NCBI RefSeq assembly: GCF_004799325.1
Contig: NZ_SSMD01000002.1
Span: 372,001-436,000 of the forward strand
Reading direction: 5' to 3'
DNA: 64,000 nucleotides
Source of the DNA: Thalassobius vesicularis
GTDB lineage: Bacteria; Pseudomonadota; Alphaproteobacteria; Rhodobacterales; Rhodobacteraceae
The translations under genes and the position numbers were made by a program. A model generated the notes under the pieces. That model searched no databases. It saw only the letters and a program-made list of their open reading frames with translations, and was not told where the DNA came from. Positions 15,685 through 25,274 of this stretch are shown piece after piece (the first letter of the stretch is position 1; each line of letters begins with the position of its first letter).

Positions 15685-17072
15685 GCCAGGATTTCCTTCC
15701 AGCGGGTGATCTGGGCGCGCACCTGTGCCGGTGCCGTCCCCCCATAGGACATGCGCGAGGCGACCGAATTATCAACCCCCAGCACGCCGAAAACGGCGTC
15801 GGTGATCTCGGCGTGGACGGATTGCATGTCGGCCAGCGTCAATTCCGGCAGGTCGCAGCCCTTGCCCTCGGCCATGGCCACCAGCGAGCCGGTGACGTGG
15901 TGGGCGTCGCGGAACGGCAGGTTCAGCTCGCGCACCAGCCAGTCGGCCAGATCCGTTGCGGTCGAGAAGCCCGAGCCGGCGGCGGCAGCCAGGTTGTCTT
16001 GGCGCGCGCTCATGTCGCTGACCATGCCGGTCATCGCGGCCAAGGCCAGCATCAGGTTGTCAGCGGCGTCGAACACCTGTTCCTTGTCTTCCTGCATGTC
16101 CTTGGAATAGGCCAGCGGCAGCCCCTTCATCACCGTCATCAGCGCCACGTTGGCGCCGAAGATGCGGCCGATCTTGGCGCGGATCAGCTCGGCCGCGTCG
16201 GGGTTGCGTTTTTGCGGCATGATGGACGAGCCGGTGGACCATTTATCCGACATCGCCACGAACCGGAACTGGACCGAGGACCAGATCACCAGCTCTTCGG
16301 CGAACCGGCTCAGGTGCATCGCGCAGATCGAGGCGCAGGACAGGAAATCCAGCGCGAAATCGCGGTCGGCCACGGCGTCCAGCGAGTTGGCGGTCGGGCG
16401 GTCAAAGCCCAGGGCCGCCGCCGTCATGTGCCGATCAATCGGGAAGGACGTGCCCGCCAGCGCGGCAGAGCCCAGCGGGCATTCGTTCATCCGTGCCCGC
16501 GCATCGCGGAAACGCGACAGGTCGCGGCCCAGCATTTCCACGTAGGCCATCATGTGGTGGCCCCAGGTCACGGGCTGGGCGGTTTGCAGGTGGGTGAAAC
16601 CGGGCATCACCCAATCGGCCCCGGCCTCGGCCTGGGTCAGCAGGGCGCGGATCAGCGCCTCGATCCCGGCGATTGCCGCATCCATCTGGTCGCGGACCCA
16701 CAGTTTGAAATCGGTCGCCACCTGGTCGTTGCGCGACCGGGCGGTGTGCAGACGGCCTGCGGGCTCGCCGATGATTTCCTTCAGGCGGGCCTCCACGTTC
16801 ATGTGGATGTCTTCCAGCGCGGTCGAAAACTGGAACGAACCGCTTTCGATTTCTGACAAGACCGTGAGCAGCCCTTCCCGAATGGCTGCGGCATCGCTAT
16901 CACTGACGATGCCTGTGGCGGCCAGCATGGCGGCATGGGCCCTGGAACCGGCAATGTCCTGTGCGGCCATACGCTGGTCGAACCCGATCGAGGCGTTGAT
17001 CGCCTCCATGATCGCGTCCGGCCCGGCGGCAAAGCGGCCGCCCCACATCTGGTTCGAGGATTTGTCACTCAT
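15681..17072 (-). CDS. argH: Argininosuccinate lyase
   Basis: The last enzyme of arginine synthesis, splitting argininosuccinate to arginine and fumarate. The fumarase/aspartase-superfamily signature [15 protein letters not shown] is present around residue 278, with TARSRNDQ near residue 105. The start at 17072 was preferred to an ATG eight codons upstream because AAGGGG lies 6 bases before it and family homology begins at SNQMWGGRF. It heads an operon with the small lipoprotein and the DUF2834 protein. It is divergent from the TlpA-like gene with only 22 bases between starts. Confidence 0.96.
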   Translation of the reverse strand: MSDKSSNQMWGGRFAAGPDAIMEAINASIGFDQRMAAQDIAGSRAHAAMLAATGIVSDSDAAAIREGLLTVLSEIESGSFQFSTALEDIHMNVEARLKEIIGEPAGRLHTARSRNDQVATDFKLWVRDQMDAAIAGIEALIRALLTQAEAGADWVMPGFTHLQTAQPVTWGHHMMAYVEMLGRDLSRFRDARARMNECPLGSAALAGTSFPIDRHMTAAALGFDRPTANSLDAVADRDFALDFLSCASICAMHLSRFAEELVIWSSVQFRFVAMSDKWSTGSSIMPQKRNPDAAELIRAKIGRIFGANVALMTVMKGLPLAYSKDMQEDKEQVFDAADNLMLALAAMTGMVSDMSARQDNLAAAAGSGFSTATDLADWLVRELNLPFRDAHHVTGSLVAMAEGKGCDLPELTLADMQSVHAEITDAVFGVLGVDNSVASRMSYGGTAPAQVRAQITRWKEILA

Positions 17073-17094
17073 CGTTTGCCCCTTGGGAGGTATC

Positions 17095-17652
17095 ATGCAC
17101 AGGTTTTTCCGGATCGTCCTTTATACGGCCTTGGCGCTTGGTGCAAATGCCACCGTTGCCGATACCGCCTCGCTGGACGCGCTGCGCCTGGGCGACATGA
17201 AGAAACTGAACCTGGCCGAGCAGGCAAAGCCCGTGCCGGACACCGTTTTCACCTCGGCGGATGGCGGCGAGATCAGCCTGTCCCAGTACAAGGGCAAATA
17301 TGTGCTGGTGAATTTCTGGGCCACATGGTGCGCCCCCTGCCGGGCCGAGATGCCCTCGCTTTCCGCGCTGCAGGCCGAATTCGGCGGAGATGCGTTCGAG
17401 GTCGTCACCATCGCCACCGGCCGCAACCCGCAACCCGCGCTTGAGAAATTCTTTGCCGAGGCCGGCGTGACCAACCTGCCGCTGCACCGCGACCCCAAGC
17501 AGCAGCTGGCGCGCCAGATGGCGGTTCTGGGTCTGCCCGTCAGCGTTCTGCTGAACCCCGAGGGGCAGGAAATCGGCCGCCTGATCGGTGACGCCGACTG
17601 GCACTCGGAGGAGGCGCGCGCGCTGATTTCGGCGCTTCTGGGCCGCTCGTAA
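17095..17652 (+). CDS. TlpA/ResA-like thioredoxin-fold protein
   Basis: A 185-residue exported protein. A signal peptide or signal anchor covers residues 1-22. The thioredoxin motif WCAPC (residues 78-82) sits in the [16 protein letters not shown] context typical of TlpA/ResA proteins, which act as periplasmic disulfide reductants in cytochrome c or oxidase maturation. GGGAGG precedes the ATG. Head-to-head placement with argH is common in alphaproteobacteria. It should be periplasmic, possibly membrane-anchored. Confidence 0.88.
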   Translation: MHRFFRIVLYTALALGANATVADTASLDALRLGDMKKLNLAEQAKPVPDTVFTSADGGEISLSQYKGKYVLVNFWATWCAPCRAEMPSLSALQAEFGGDAFEVVTIATGRNPQPALEKFFAEAGVTNLPLHRDPKQQLARQMAVLGLPVSVLLNPEGQEIGRLIGDADWHSEEARALISALLGRS

Positions 17653-17726
17653 CCATCCGATCGGGCGATTTGCCACCTCGCACCCCAGCCTTCCGCCGGG
17701 GCAAGCCGCGAAATCCGTCTAGGCCT

Positions 17727-17755
17727 TTGACAAAGCATCGCTTCTTGCAGTTTGA
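17727..17755 (+). promoter_or_regulatory. Possible sigma-70 type promoter
   Basis: A perfect TTGACA (17727-17732) is followed 17 bases later by GTTTGA, a weak -10, just before the AGGAGG-preceded gene at 17774. Only the -35 box is convincing. Confidence 0.3.
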
Positions 17756-17773
17756 TGACCGCAGGAGGAGACT

Positions 17774-18166
17774 ATGCCGCTGTCCGCACTACTTTTGATG
17801 GTGACGGGCGGGATCGCAGCCATTGCGATCCTGTTGCATATCCTTGGCATGAGCCGCCCCCGAATCTTTGCAGACGACACCGAAATCGCTGCCGTCTGGC
17901 GCAACGAATATCCCGACACGAACCTGCAGTCGGTGAACCTGTCGCGCAACCGCCATTTCGCCCTAGTGCAATCCAGCGCCGGGCTGGGCGTGGTCTGGGC
18001 GATGGGCGCGGACGGCGCGGCCCGCCTGCTGCTGGGGGCCGAGGTCTCGGACATTCCCGGCGGGTTGGAGCTGTCGCTGCCCGACTACACCGCCCCCGAA
18101 ATCCGGCTAAAGCTGGACCCCGACGAAATCGACTCCTGGCGCTCGAAAATGGAGGCAAGCCTGTGA
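17774..18166 (+). CDS. Conserved small membrane-anchored protein, unknown function
   Basis: A 130-residue protein with one N-terminal membrane helix (about residues 5-25) and a soluble remainder rich in short beta-type segments (SVNLSRNRHFALVQSS, GLGVVWAMGADGAARLL). The second half has a PH/beta-sandwich look but I recognise no domain. The start has GCAGGAGGAG upstream. Its TGA overlaps the GTG start of the sterol-desaturase-family gene, so the two form an operon; it may serve that membrane enzyme. Confidence 0.7.
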   Translation: MPLSALLLMVTGGIAAIAILLHILGMSRPRIFADDTEIAAVWRNEYPDTNLQSVNLSRNRHFALVQSSAGLGVVWAMGADGAARLLLGAEVSDIPGGLELSLPDYTAPEIRLKLDPDEIDSWRSKMEASL

Positions 18167-19095
18167 CCGGACCGCATTATCCCGACGTGGTGCAATGGGC
18201 CGTACCGTTCTTCATCCTGGCCATCCTGCTAGAGCTGGGCTGGATCGTCATCAAACGGCGCGGCGGGCGCTATGAAACCCGCGACGCCCTGACCAGCCTG
18301 ATCATGGGCGCAGGCAACGTGGCGGTCGGCATCGCCCTTGGCTTTGTCGCCTGGTGGTTCTTCATGGCGCTGTGGCGGATCACCCCTCTGGATCTGGGCA
18401 CCTCGTGGTGGGTCGTCGCGCTGTGCTTTGTGCTGGACGATCTGCGCTATTACTGGGTGCACCGGTTCGGCCACCGCATCCGCTGGGTCTGGGCCAGCCA
18501 CGTCAACCACCACTCCTCGCAACATTACAACCTGACCACCGCCCTGCGGCAAACCTGGACCGGCATGTTCACCTTCATGATCATCGTCCGCGCCCCGCTG
18601 ATCCTGCTGGGCTTTCACCCGGCGATGGTGCTGTTCTGCGGCGGCCTGAACCTGATCTACCAGTTCTGGATCCATACCGAGGCGATCGGCAAGCTGCCCC
18701 GCTGGTTCGAGGCGATCATGAACACCCCCAGCCATCACCGCGTCCATCACGGCCGCAATCCGCGCTACCTGGACGCCAACTATGCCGGCGTGTTCATCAT
18801 CTGGGACAAGATGTTCGGCACCTTCGTCCCCGAACTCCCCGAGGAAAAGGTCCAATACGGGCTGGTCAAAAACCTTGGCACCTTCAACCCGATCCGCGTC
18901 GCCTTTCACGAATGGGTCGGCATCTTCCGCGACCTGCTGCGCCCCGGCCTCAGCCTGCGCCAGCGCCTGATGTACGCCGTCGCCCCTCCGGGCTGGAGCC
19001 ATGACGGATCCCGCGACACCTCGGAAACGATCAAGCGCAAGCACCTCGAGAAAACCCCGCAGGATCGCGGCACCCCGGGATTTGACCGTTACTGA
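18163..19095 (+). CDS. Sterol desaturase / fatty acid hydroxylase family protein
   Basis: A 310-residue integral membrane di-iron enzyme. The histidine clusters HRFGH, HVNHHSSQHYN and HRVHHGRN match the HxxxH/HxxHH/HxxHH ligands of the superfamily, between several membrane helices. Members hydroxylate or desaturate lipids (sterols, carotenoids, sphingoid or ether lipids); the substrate here is unknown. GTG start, taken from the GTGA overlap with the preceding gene and because residues before it lack membrane character. The 3' end overlaps the convergent tag gene by 7 bases. Confidence 0.87.
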   Translation: MTGPHYPDVVQWAVPFFILAILLELGWIVIKRRGGRYETRDALTSLIMGAGNVAVGIALGFVAWWFFMALWRITPLDLGTSWWVVALCFVLDDLRYYWVHRFGHRIRWVWASHVNHHSSQHYNLTTALRQTWTGMFTFMIIVRAPLILLGFHPAMVLFCGGLNLIYQFWIHTEAIGKLPRWFEAIMNTPSHHRVHHGRNPRYLDANYAGVFIIWDKMFGTFVPELPEEKVQYGLVKNLGTFNPIRVAFHEWVGIFRDLLRPGLSLRQRLMYAVAPPGWSHDGSRDTSETIKRKHLEKTPQDRGTPGFDRY

Positions 19096-19664
19096 CGGCT
19101 CAGACGCGCCACCGGCTCATGACACGGGCACCCGATCAGGTGGTCGTTGACCATGCCGACGGCCTGCATGAAGGCATAAACGATGGTCGGCCCACAGAAC
19201 TTGAACCCGGCCTTCTTCAAATCCTTCGAAATTTGCGCAGAGATTTCGGTCGAGGCCGGCACCTGCGACATGCTGCTCCAGCGGTTCTGGATCGGCGTGC
19301 CGCCCACGTAGTCCCACAGGAATGTGCTGAACCCCTGCTGCGCCTCGATCCGTTGCCAGGCGCGTGCGTTGGTGATCGTCGCCTCGATCTTGCCGCGGTG
19401 CCGGATGATGCCCGGATCGGCCAGTAAACGGGTCACCTCGGCCTCGCCCCACTCGGCGATCACATTCGGGTCAAACCCCTGAAACGCCTGACGAAATCCC
19501 TCGCGCTTTTTCAGGATGGTGATCCAGCTCAGCCCCGCTTGGAACCCGTCCAGGATCAGCTTTTCCCACAGCGCGCGGCTGTCGTAATCGGGGACGCCCC
19601 ATTCGGTGTCGTGGTAGTCCAGATAAATCTGCTCGGGCCCCGCCCAGCCGCATCTTTCGCCCAT
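19089..19664 (-). CDS. tag: DNA-3-methyladenine glycosylase I
   Basis: A 191-residue base-excision repair enzyme removing 3-methyladenine. The zinc-site residues expected of Tag are visible: Cys5 in GERCGWAG, His18 in YHDTEWGVP, and a C-terminal DHLIGCPCH. The helix-hairpin-helix region and GFQAGLSWITIL are typical. The start at 19664 fits the family N-terminus (MxxRCxW); an ATG ten codons upstream is less likely. It appears monocistronic. Confidence 0.93.
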   Translation of the reverse strand: MGERCGWAGPEQIYLDYHDTEWGVPDYDSRALWEKLILDGFQAGLSWITILKKREGFRQAFQGFDPNVIAEWGEAEVTRLLADPGIIRHRGKIEATITNARAWQRIEAQQGFSTFLWDYVGGTPIQNRWSSMSQVPASTEISAQISKDLKKAGFKFCGPTIVYAFMQAVGMVNDHLIGCPCHEPVARLSRQ

Positions 19665-19773
19665 GTCGGCCCCCGTTTCGCGTGATCGGAACAATTAGAA
19701 CAAAATGCCAACATTAAGCAACCGGTAACGCTTGCGGCCGCATTGTGACCAACAAGCAAACACGGAGCGAGTC

Positions 19774-20622
19774 GTGGGCAAACGCAAAGGCAACAAGTGG
19801 AAGGACGTCCAGAGGAATCAGCAATCCCCGCTGAACGCCGCGATCAGTGCCCGCGATTCCGACGTGCTGACCATGGTCTCCGAGGCGGTCAAGCATAAGC
19901 AGGTCGCGCTGGCCTATCAGCCGGTGGTGTCGGCGCTGAAACCCGAACACCCCGCCTTTTACGAGGGACTGATCCGCATCTTCGACGAAACCGGCCGCAT
20001 CATCCCGGCCAAGGATTTCATCGAACAGATCGAAGCGACCGAGCTGGGTCGCGTCATCGACTGCCTCGCGCTGGAATCCGGTTTCAGGGCGCTGGCGCAG
20101 GCCCCGACATTGCGCTTGTCGATCAACATGTCCGCGCGCTCCATCGGTTTTCCCCGCTGGATGCAAACGCTGCAACAGGGGCTAGAGGGCGACCCCACCG
20201 CCGCCGAACGCCTGATCCTGGAAATCACCGAAAGCTCGGCCATGACGGTGCCTGATCTGGTCGTGGGCTTCATGTCCGACCTGCAACGCAAGGGAATCAG
20301 CTTTGCGTTGGACGATTTCGGCGCTGGCTACACCTCCTTTCGCTACCTGAAAGACTTCTATTTCGACATCCTGAAGATCGACGGCCAGTTCATCCGTAAT
20401 ATCCATACGGACCCAGATAATCAGGTTCTGACGCGGGCGCTGGTTGGCATCGCGCAGCAATTCGACATGTTCACCGTCGCGGAATCCGTTGAAACCTATG
20501 AAGATTACGTCTGGTTGCAGGGCATCGGCGTGGATTGCCTGCAAGGCTACTATTTCGGCGCCCCCACCATTCAGGAGCCCTGGAAACAAAATTCCAAAGC
20601 GACGCAGCGTCGACGAGCATAA
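19774..20622 (+). CDS. EAL-domain cyclic-di-GMP phosphodiesterase
   Basis: A 282-residue protein consisting mostly of one EAL domain (about residues 35-270), without a sensor or membrane domain. The signature position reads EGL instead of EAL but keeps the catalytic Glu. The other active-site elements are intact: INMSARS, LEITES, DDFGAGYTSFRYLK, KIDGQF, VAESVET and QGYYFG. It is therefore probably active in hydrolysing c-di-GMP. The GTG start at 19774 follows GGAG. It lies upstream of phbA in the same direction, but 138 bases apart, so separate transcription is likely. Confidence 0.85.
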   Translation: MGKRKGNKWKDVQRNQQSPLNAAISARDSDVLTMVSEAVKHKQVALAYQPVVSALKPEHPAFYEGLIRIFDETGRIIPAKDFIEQIEATELGRVIDCLALESGFRALAQAPTLRLSINMSARSIGFPRWMQTLQQGLEGDPTAAERLILEITESSAMTVPDLVVGFMSDLQRKGISFALDDFGAGYTSFRYLKDFYFDILKIDGQFIRNIHTDPDNQVLTRALVGIAQQFDMFTVAESVETYEDYVWLQGIGVDCLQGYYFGAPTIQEPWKQNSKATQRRRA

Positions 20623-20760
20623 ATTTCGCTGCGGCGCGGCAATTCTCCGCAGTTGCCGCATCGCGGCGGTTGCTCTATCACGGTTTCCGAAGGCGGGGAG
20701 TCCAGGGCCCGCACGCTGCGAACCCGGCGCTCCTCGGCTGACTATTGGTGGAGGATGAAC

Positions 20761-21936
20761 ATGACCAATGTTGTTATCGTTTCGGCAGCCCGTACGGCCG
20801 TCGGTTCGTTCAGCGGCTCTTTCGCAAATACTCCGGCGCACGATCTGGGCGCCGCCGTGCTGGAGGCCATCGTGGCCCGCGCGGGAATCGACAAATCCGA
20901 GGTCTCCGAGACGATCCTTGGTCAGGTGCTGACCGGCGGTCAGGGCCAGAACCCGGCGCGTCAGGCGCATATCAATGCCGGCCTGCCGAAAGAAAGCTCT
21001 GCCTGGGGCATCAACCAGGTCTGCGGTTCGGGCCTGCGCGCTGTCGCACTGGGCGCGCAGCACATCCAGCTGGGTGACGCCGCCATCGTGGCCGCTGGTG
21101 GTCAGGAAAACATGTCGCTGTCGCCCCACGTCGCGCATCTGCGCGCCGGCGTCAAAATGGGCGATGTCAAATACATCGACTCGATGATCAAGGACGGCCT
21201 GTGGGACGCGTTCAACGGCTACCACATGGGTCAGACCGCCGAGAACGTCGCTCAGCAGTGGCAGATCAGCCGCGACATGCAGGACGAATTCGCCGTCGCC
21301 TCGCAAAACAAGGCCGAAGCCGCGCTGAAAGCCGGCAAGTTCGACGACGAAGTGATCGACTTCACCATCAAGACCCGCAAGGGCGACATCATCGTCAACA
21401 AGGATGAATACATCCGTGCCGGCGCCACCATCGACGCCATGCAGAAACTGCGCCCCGCCTTCACCAAGGACGGCTCGGTCACCGCGGCGAACGCTTCGGG
21501 GATCAACGATGGCGCCGCTGCCGTGCTGCTGATGTCGGCCGACGAAGCCGAACGTCGCGGCCTGGAGCCGCTGGCCCGCATCGCCTCGTACGCGACCGCC
21601 GGTCTGGACCCGTCGATCATGGGCGTTGGCCCGATCTACGCATCGCGCAAGGCCCTGGACAAGGCCGGCTGGGCCGTTGGTGACCTGGACCTAGTCGAAG
21701 CCAACGAAGCCTTCGCCGCACAAGCCTGCGCCGTGAACAAGGACATGGGCTGGGATCCGTCGATCGTGAACGTGAACGGCGGCGCCATCGCCATCGGTCA
21801 CCCGATCGGTGCCTCGGGCTGCCGCATCCTGAACACCCTGCTGTTCGAGATGAAGCGCCGCGAAGCCAAAAAAGGTCTGGCAACCCTGTGCATCGGCGGC
21901 GGCATGGGCGTCGCAATGTGCCTGGAACGCCCGTAA
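20761..21936 (+). CDS. phbA: Acetyl-CoA acetyltransferase
   Basis: A 391-residue thiolase joining two acetyl-CoA to acetoacetyl-CoA, the first step of polyhydroxybutyrate synthesis. The nucleophile is Cys88 in [10 protein letters not shown]; the catalytic His is in [14 protein letters not shown] and the second Cys in [11 protein letters not shown]. The ATG at 20761 is preferred over one two codons earlier because GGAGG lies 7 bases before it. It is followed by a terminator-like hairpin and then phbB, which probably also has its own promoter. Confidence 0.94.
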   Translation: MTNVVIVSAARTAVGSFSGSFANTPAHDLGAAVLEAIVARAGIDKSEVSETILGQVLTGGQGQNPARQAHINAGLPKESSAWGINQVCGSGLRAVALGAQHIQLGDAAIVAAGGQENMSLSPHVAHLRAGVKMGDVKYIDSMIKDGLWDAFNGYHMGQTAENVAQQWQISRDMQDEFAVASQNKAEAALKAGKFDDEVIDFTIKTRKGDIIVNKDEYIRAGATIDAMQKLRPAFTKDGSVTAANASGINDGAAAVLLMSADEAERRGLEPLARIASYATAGLDPSIMGVGPIYASRKALDKAGWAVGDLDLVEANEAFAAQACAVNKDMGWDPSIVNVNGGAIAIGHPIGASGCRILNTLLFEMKRREAKKGLATLCIGGGMGVAMCLERP

Positions 21937-21963
21937 CCGATGCGCAATTAGTACGCATATCCG

Positions 21964-21991
21964 GGGGCGCTGTTCTGCAGCGCCCCTTTTT
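21964..21991 (+). terminator. Terminator after phbA
   Basis: The stem GGGGCGCT/AGCGCCCC with a 7-base loop is followed by five T residues, located 28 bases after the phbA stop. It suggests that phbA and phbB are at least partly separate transcripts. Confidence 0.8.
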
Positions 21992-22121
21992 CTTCGACCA
22001 TCCGCTGCAAACGCGCAAAAAATGTGTCGAAACCGCATATTTCGCACGCAAGATTATTGCGCATTCGCAGCATACAAAGTAACAGAGTTACCAACGCATC
22101 ACGCCTAACTGGAGGAAAACC

Positions 22122-22844
22122 ATGGCAAGAGTAGCACTCGTCACCGGCGGTTCGCGCGGCATCGGCGCAGCCATTTCGAAGGCCCTGCAAGCCCAGGGTT
22201 GCGTCGTCGCCGCAACCTATGCCGGCAATGACGAAGCAGCCGCAAAGTTCACCGCGGAAACCGGCATCAAGACCTACAAGTGGAATGTCGGCGACTACGA
22301 TGAAAGTGCAGCAGGCATCGCCAAGGTCGAGGCTGATCTGGGCCCCATCGACATCGTCGTGGCCAACGCCGGCATCACCCGTGACGCCATGTTCCACCGT
22401 ATGACCCCGCAGCAGTGGAAAGAGGTCATCGACACCAACCTGACCGGCGTTTTCAACACCGTGCACCCCGTCTGGAACGGCATGCGTGACCGCAAGTTCG
22501 GCCGCGTTGTCGTGATCTCGTCGATCAACGGCCAGAAAGGCCAGGCCGGCCAGGTGAACTATGCCGCGACCAAGGCGGGCGATCTGGGCATCGTGAAATC
22601 GCTGGCGCAGGAAGGCGCGCGTTTCGGCATCACCGCCAACGCCGTTTGCCCCGGCTACATCGCGACCGAGATGGTGATGGCGATCGACGAATCCGTCCGC
22701 GAAAAGATCATCAAGGGCATCCCCGCCGGCCGTCTGGGCGAACCCGAGGAAATCGCGCGCTGCGTGGCCTTCCTGGCTGCTGACGACGCGGGCTTCATCA
22801 ACGGCTCGACCATTGCCGCCAACGGCGCACAGTTCTTCGTCTGA
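22122..22844 (+). CDS. phbB: Acetoacetyl-CoA reductase
   Basis: A 240-residue SDR reducing acetoacetyl-CoA to (R)-3-hydroxybutyryl-CoA with NADPH, the second PHB step. The cofactor loop is GGSRGIGAA, the catalytic Ser lies in VISSINGQKGQ and the YAATK motif follows. The C-terminal ANGAQFFV ending is normal. A GGAGGAA ribosome site precedes the ATG. The polymerase phaC is not in the window. Confidence 0.93.
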   Translation: MARVALVTGGSRGIGAAISKALQAQGCVVAATYAGNDEAAAKFTAETGIKTYKWNVGDYDESAAGIAKVEADLGPIDIVVANAGITRDAMFHRMTPQQWKEVIDTNLTGVFNTVHPVWNGMRDRKFGRVVVISSINGQKGQAGQVNYAATKAGDLGIVKSLAQEGARFGITANAVCPGYIATEMVMAIDESVREKIIKGIPAGRLGEPEEIARCVAFLAADDAGFINGSTIAANGAQFFV

Positions 22845-22865
22845 TCCGACGCCTTTACGAACGCC

Positions 22866-22894
22866 AAGGGCCGGTCCTGCGACCGGCCCTTTTT
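22866..22894. terminator. Terminator after phbB (bidirectional)
   Basis: An 11-bp stem AAGGGCCGGTC/GACCGGCCCTT with a 4-base loop and T run. It lies between phbB and the convergent 53-residue gene and can serve both strands. Confidence 0.9.
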
Positions 22895-22911
22895 CGTGCC
22901 CCGTAAGTCCG

Positions 22912-23073
22912 TCAGTTCGGGCAGCGGGACGATCCCGTAAGGACCGGCCGGCCCAGCGGAATTATGCGCGGTTTGAGCACGACCCGGATCAGCGCGCGCA
23001 GGACCACGGCGCGTTCGACCCGAGCTTTCTCGAGTGCTTCTTTGGTGCGGACGGTTGCTGTCGCTTCGAACAT
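22912..23073 (-). CDS. Small basic protein, 53 residues, unknown
   Basis: A short frame preceded by a strong AAGGAGG site 5 bases before its ATG, ending just before a terminator that faces it. The product begins MFEATATVRTKEALEKARVE, a charged helix, then a hydrophobic/basic stretch (RAVVLRALIRVVLKPR) that could be an amphipathic or short membrane helix. I do not recognise a family. It is divergent from the LysR gene, with 108 bases between starts, so the regulator might control it. It is supported by the ribosome site and placement, not by homology. Confidence 0.55.
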   Translation of the reverse strand: MFEATATVRTKEALEKARVERAVVLRALIRVVLKPRIIPLGRPVLTGSSRCPN

Positions 23074-23181
23074 TTGCGCCTCCTTCGGCTTGGTAATTCT
23101 TGACTAGACCAAAGATACTCGCTGTAATTTCATGCAACAAACGAGACTTCGTGCAGCTTCAGACAAGTTTTCCTTAACCGT

Positions 23182-24129
23182 ATGTTCGACCGCCTCCCCC
23201 CTCTGACAGCCCTGCGCGCCTTTGAATCGGCCGCGCGTCACCTGTCCTTTGCCAAGGCCGCGGCCGAGTTGAACGTCACCCCCGCCGCCCTGTCTTTTCA
23301 GATCAAATCGCTAGAGGAGCACCTGGGCCAGCCCCTGTTTCACCGCCTCAACCGCGCCGTCCGCCTGACCGAGGCGGGCCGTGCCCTCTCCCCCGGTGCG
23401 ACCGAGGGGTTCGACACCCTGACCCAAGCCTGGCGCGCCGCGCGGCGGCTGACGGATACCCGCACGCTGAACGTCACCGCCGGCCCCGCCTTTACCGCGA
23501 AATGGCTGGCGCCGCGCCTCTATGATTTCGCCCGCCTCCACCCCGAGATCGACCTGCGGTTCACCGCCAGCCTGCGCCTGATGGACTTTGACCTCGACGA
23601 AATCGACGTCGCAATTCGATACGGTTACGGCACCGACACCCACCTGTCCGCGACCCCGCTCAGCCACCGCGAATGGCTGACCCCGGTCATGCGCCCCGAC
23701 ATGGTCGCGCAATTCCCGACCCCCCGTTCGCTGCTGCGGGCCCCGCTGCTGCACAACGCCTCGGATGATTTCCTGAGCCCGCGCACCGATTGGCCCGCGT
23801 GGTTTCGGGCCGTCGGCATCACCGAACCGCCGCAGGTCACGACCACGTTCTCGCAGCCCGACCATGCGCTGGACGCCGCGCTGGAAGGTGCCGGAGTCGT
23901 TCTGGCCCGCAACACCTTTGCCCGGCGCGATCTGGATCAGGGCCGCCTTGTCGCCCCGTTCGGCACCGCGATTTCCACCCGTGCACATTTCCGTCTGCTG
24001 TGCCAGAAAGCTGCCGAAAGCCGCCCGCAAGTCCGCGCCTTCCGCGATTGGATCACCAACCAGATGCGCGGCTCGGACGACCTGCCCACCGGCATGACCA
24101 TCATCCCCGTAGAGGACCTGACCCCATGA
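23182..24129 (+). CDS. LysR-family transcriptional regulator (GcvA-like)
   Basis: A 315-residue regulator. The N-terminal winged helix-turn-helix (residues 1-65: LPPLTALRAFESAARHLSFAKAAAELNVTPAALSFQIKSLE in two parts) is of the GcvA/AmpR type, and a type 2 periplasmic-binding-fold effector domain follows. Its stop overlaps the start of a YddG-like exporter (ATGA), so it is coexpressed with that transporter and may regulate it or the divergent small gene. The effector is unknown, perhaps an amino acid. Confidence 0.9.
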   Translation: MFDRLPPLTALRAFESAARHLSFAKAAAELNVTPAALSFQIKSLEEHLGQPLFHRLNRAVRLTEAGRALSPGATEGFDTLTQAWRAARRLTDTRTLNVTAGPAFTAKWLAPRLYDFARLHPEIDLRFTASLRLMDFDLDEIDVAIRYGYGTDTHLSATPLSHREWLTPVMRPDMVAQFPTPRSLLRAPLLHNASDDFLSPRTDWPAWFRAVGITEPPQVTTTFSQPDHALDAALEGAGVVLARNTFARRDLDQGRLVAPFGTAISTRAHFRLLCQKAAESRPQVRAFRDWITNQMRGSDDLPTGMTIIPVEDLTP

Positions 24130-24989
24130 CCAAGCCCCGCGCCACCGCCATCGGCTTCATCGCCGTTCTGCTTTGGGCGCTGCTGGCGCTGTTCACAGTC
24201 GGCACGGCCCCCACGCCGCCGCTGCTGCTGAATGCGATCTGCTTTGCCATCGGCGGCACGATTGGCCTGATCTGGACCGGGGCAACGGGTGGGTTCGCGC
24301 GCCTGCGGCATGTCCCGCTCAAGGTCTATGCCTTTGGCACAATTGGGCTTTTCGGCTACCACGCGCTCTATTTCAGCGCCCTGCGCCTTGCCCCCGCAGC
24401 CGAGGCCGGGCTAATCGCCTACCTCTGGCCGCTGTTGATCGTGCTGTTCTCAGGCCTGCTGCCCGGCGAACGCCTGCGCCCCGGCCATCTGATCGGCGGC
24501 ATCGTCGGGTTTCTGGGGGCCGCGCTGATCATCGGCGGCGGCGGGGCCGGGTTCGATCCGGCCGCCCTGCCCGGCTACCTGCTGGCGCTGGGATGCGCTC
24601 TGACCTGGTCCACCTACTCGGTCCTGTCGCGCAAACTGGGCGATGCGCCCACCGAAAGCGTCGCCATTTTCTGCGTCGCCACCGCGATCCTGTCCGCCCT
24701 GCTGCATCTGGCGACCGAGGATACCGTCTGGCCGCAAACCGCCACGGCCTGGACCTCGGCCATCGCCCTTGGACTGGGCCCGGTCGGGCTGGCGTTCTAC
24801 GTCTGGGATATCGGGGTGAAAAAGGGCGACATCCAGCTACTTGGCGTGGCCTCCTACGCGGCGCCACTGCTGTCTACGCTGGTTTTGGTGATTGCCGGGG
24901 TTGCCCAACCCGGATGGGTGCTGGCCCTGTCGGCCCTGCTGATCACCGGCGGCGCGGCGTTGGCCGCGCGCGCCAGCTTGAAACCTTGA
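24126..24989 (+). CDS. DMT-superfamily (EamA) transporter, YddG-like
   Basis: A 287-residue inner-membrane protein with ten predicted helices in two EamA repeats (first about residues 5-130, second about 145-285). The overall pattern, including HALYFSALRLAPAAEAGLIAYLWPLLIVLFS in pieces, resembles the aromatic amino acid exporter YddG. Start from the ATGA overlap with the LysR gene. Substrate specificity is inferred from overall similarity only. Confidence 0.82.
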   Translation: MTKPRATAIGFIAVLLWALLALFTVGTAPTPPLLLNAICFAIGGTIGLIWTGATGGFARLRHVPLKVYAFGTIGLFGYHALYFSALRLAPAAEAGLIAYLWPLLIVLFSGLLPGERLRPGHLIGGIVGFLGAALIIGGGGAGFDPAALPGYLLALGCALTWSTYSVLSRKLGDAPTESVAIFCVATAILSALLHLATEDTVWPQTATAWTSAIALGLGPVGLAFYVWDIGVKKGDIQLLGVASYAAPLLSTLVLVIAGVAQPGWVLALSALLITGGAALAARASLKP

Positions 24990-24990
24990 C

Positions 24991-25158
24991 TTAGACGGTG
25001 CTGAGTCGGGTGATCTCCTCTTTGATGCGGAGTTTCTGCTTCTTCAGCGAGGCAATCTCTGCGTCGCTGACACCCGGGGCGCGTTGCATTTCCTCGACGC
25101 GCTGCGAGAGGGACAGGTGTTTCTTCTTCAGTTCCTCGACGTGCGAACTCAAGCTCAT
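24991..25158 (-). CDS. DUF465 / YdcH family protein
   Basis: A 55-residue helical, highly charged protein (MSLSSHVEELKKKHLSL..., ending KKQKLRIKEEITRL) typical of the DUF465 coiled-coil family, function unknown. The start at 25158 has AGGAG seven bases upstream; an in-frame ATG two codons earlier would overlap the ribosome site. Its stop lies 2 bases from the convergent transporter stop. Confidence 0.88.
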   Translation of the reverse strand: MSLSSHVEELKKKHLSLSQRVEEMQRAPGVSDAEIASLKKQKLRIKEEITRLSTV

Positions 25159-25274
25159 GGGCATTCTCCTCTCAGTGTAAAAATCGTGTGACAAGTACAG
25201 CACCAGAATCAGTGCCTGTCACGCGGCAGCGCAGCATTTTTCGGTAAAATCCGCGGGATGCGGCAGTTTGTGGC

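Noticed and set aside
20636-20659. Stem GCGGCAA/TTGCCGC upstream of phbA
   Set aside because: Only 7 bp, no T run, and short GC stems arise often by chance here; not enough to call a terminator or PhaR site.
22060-22075. Possible PhaR-type site TTGCGCATTCGCAG upstream of phbB
   Set aside because: Only part of the expected TGC-rich palindrome is present and no phaR gene is in the window.
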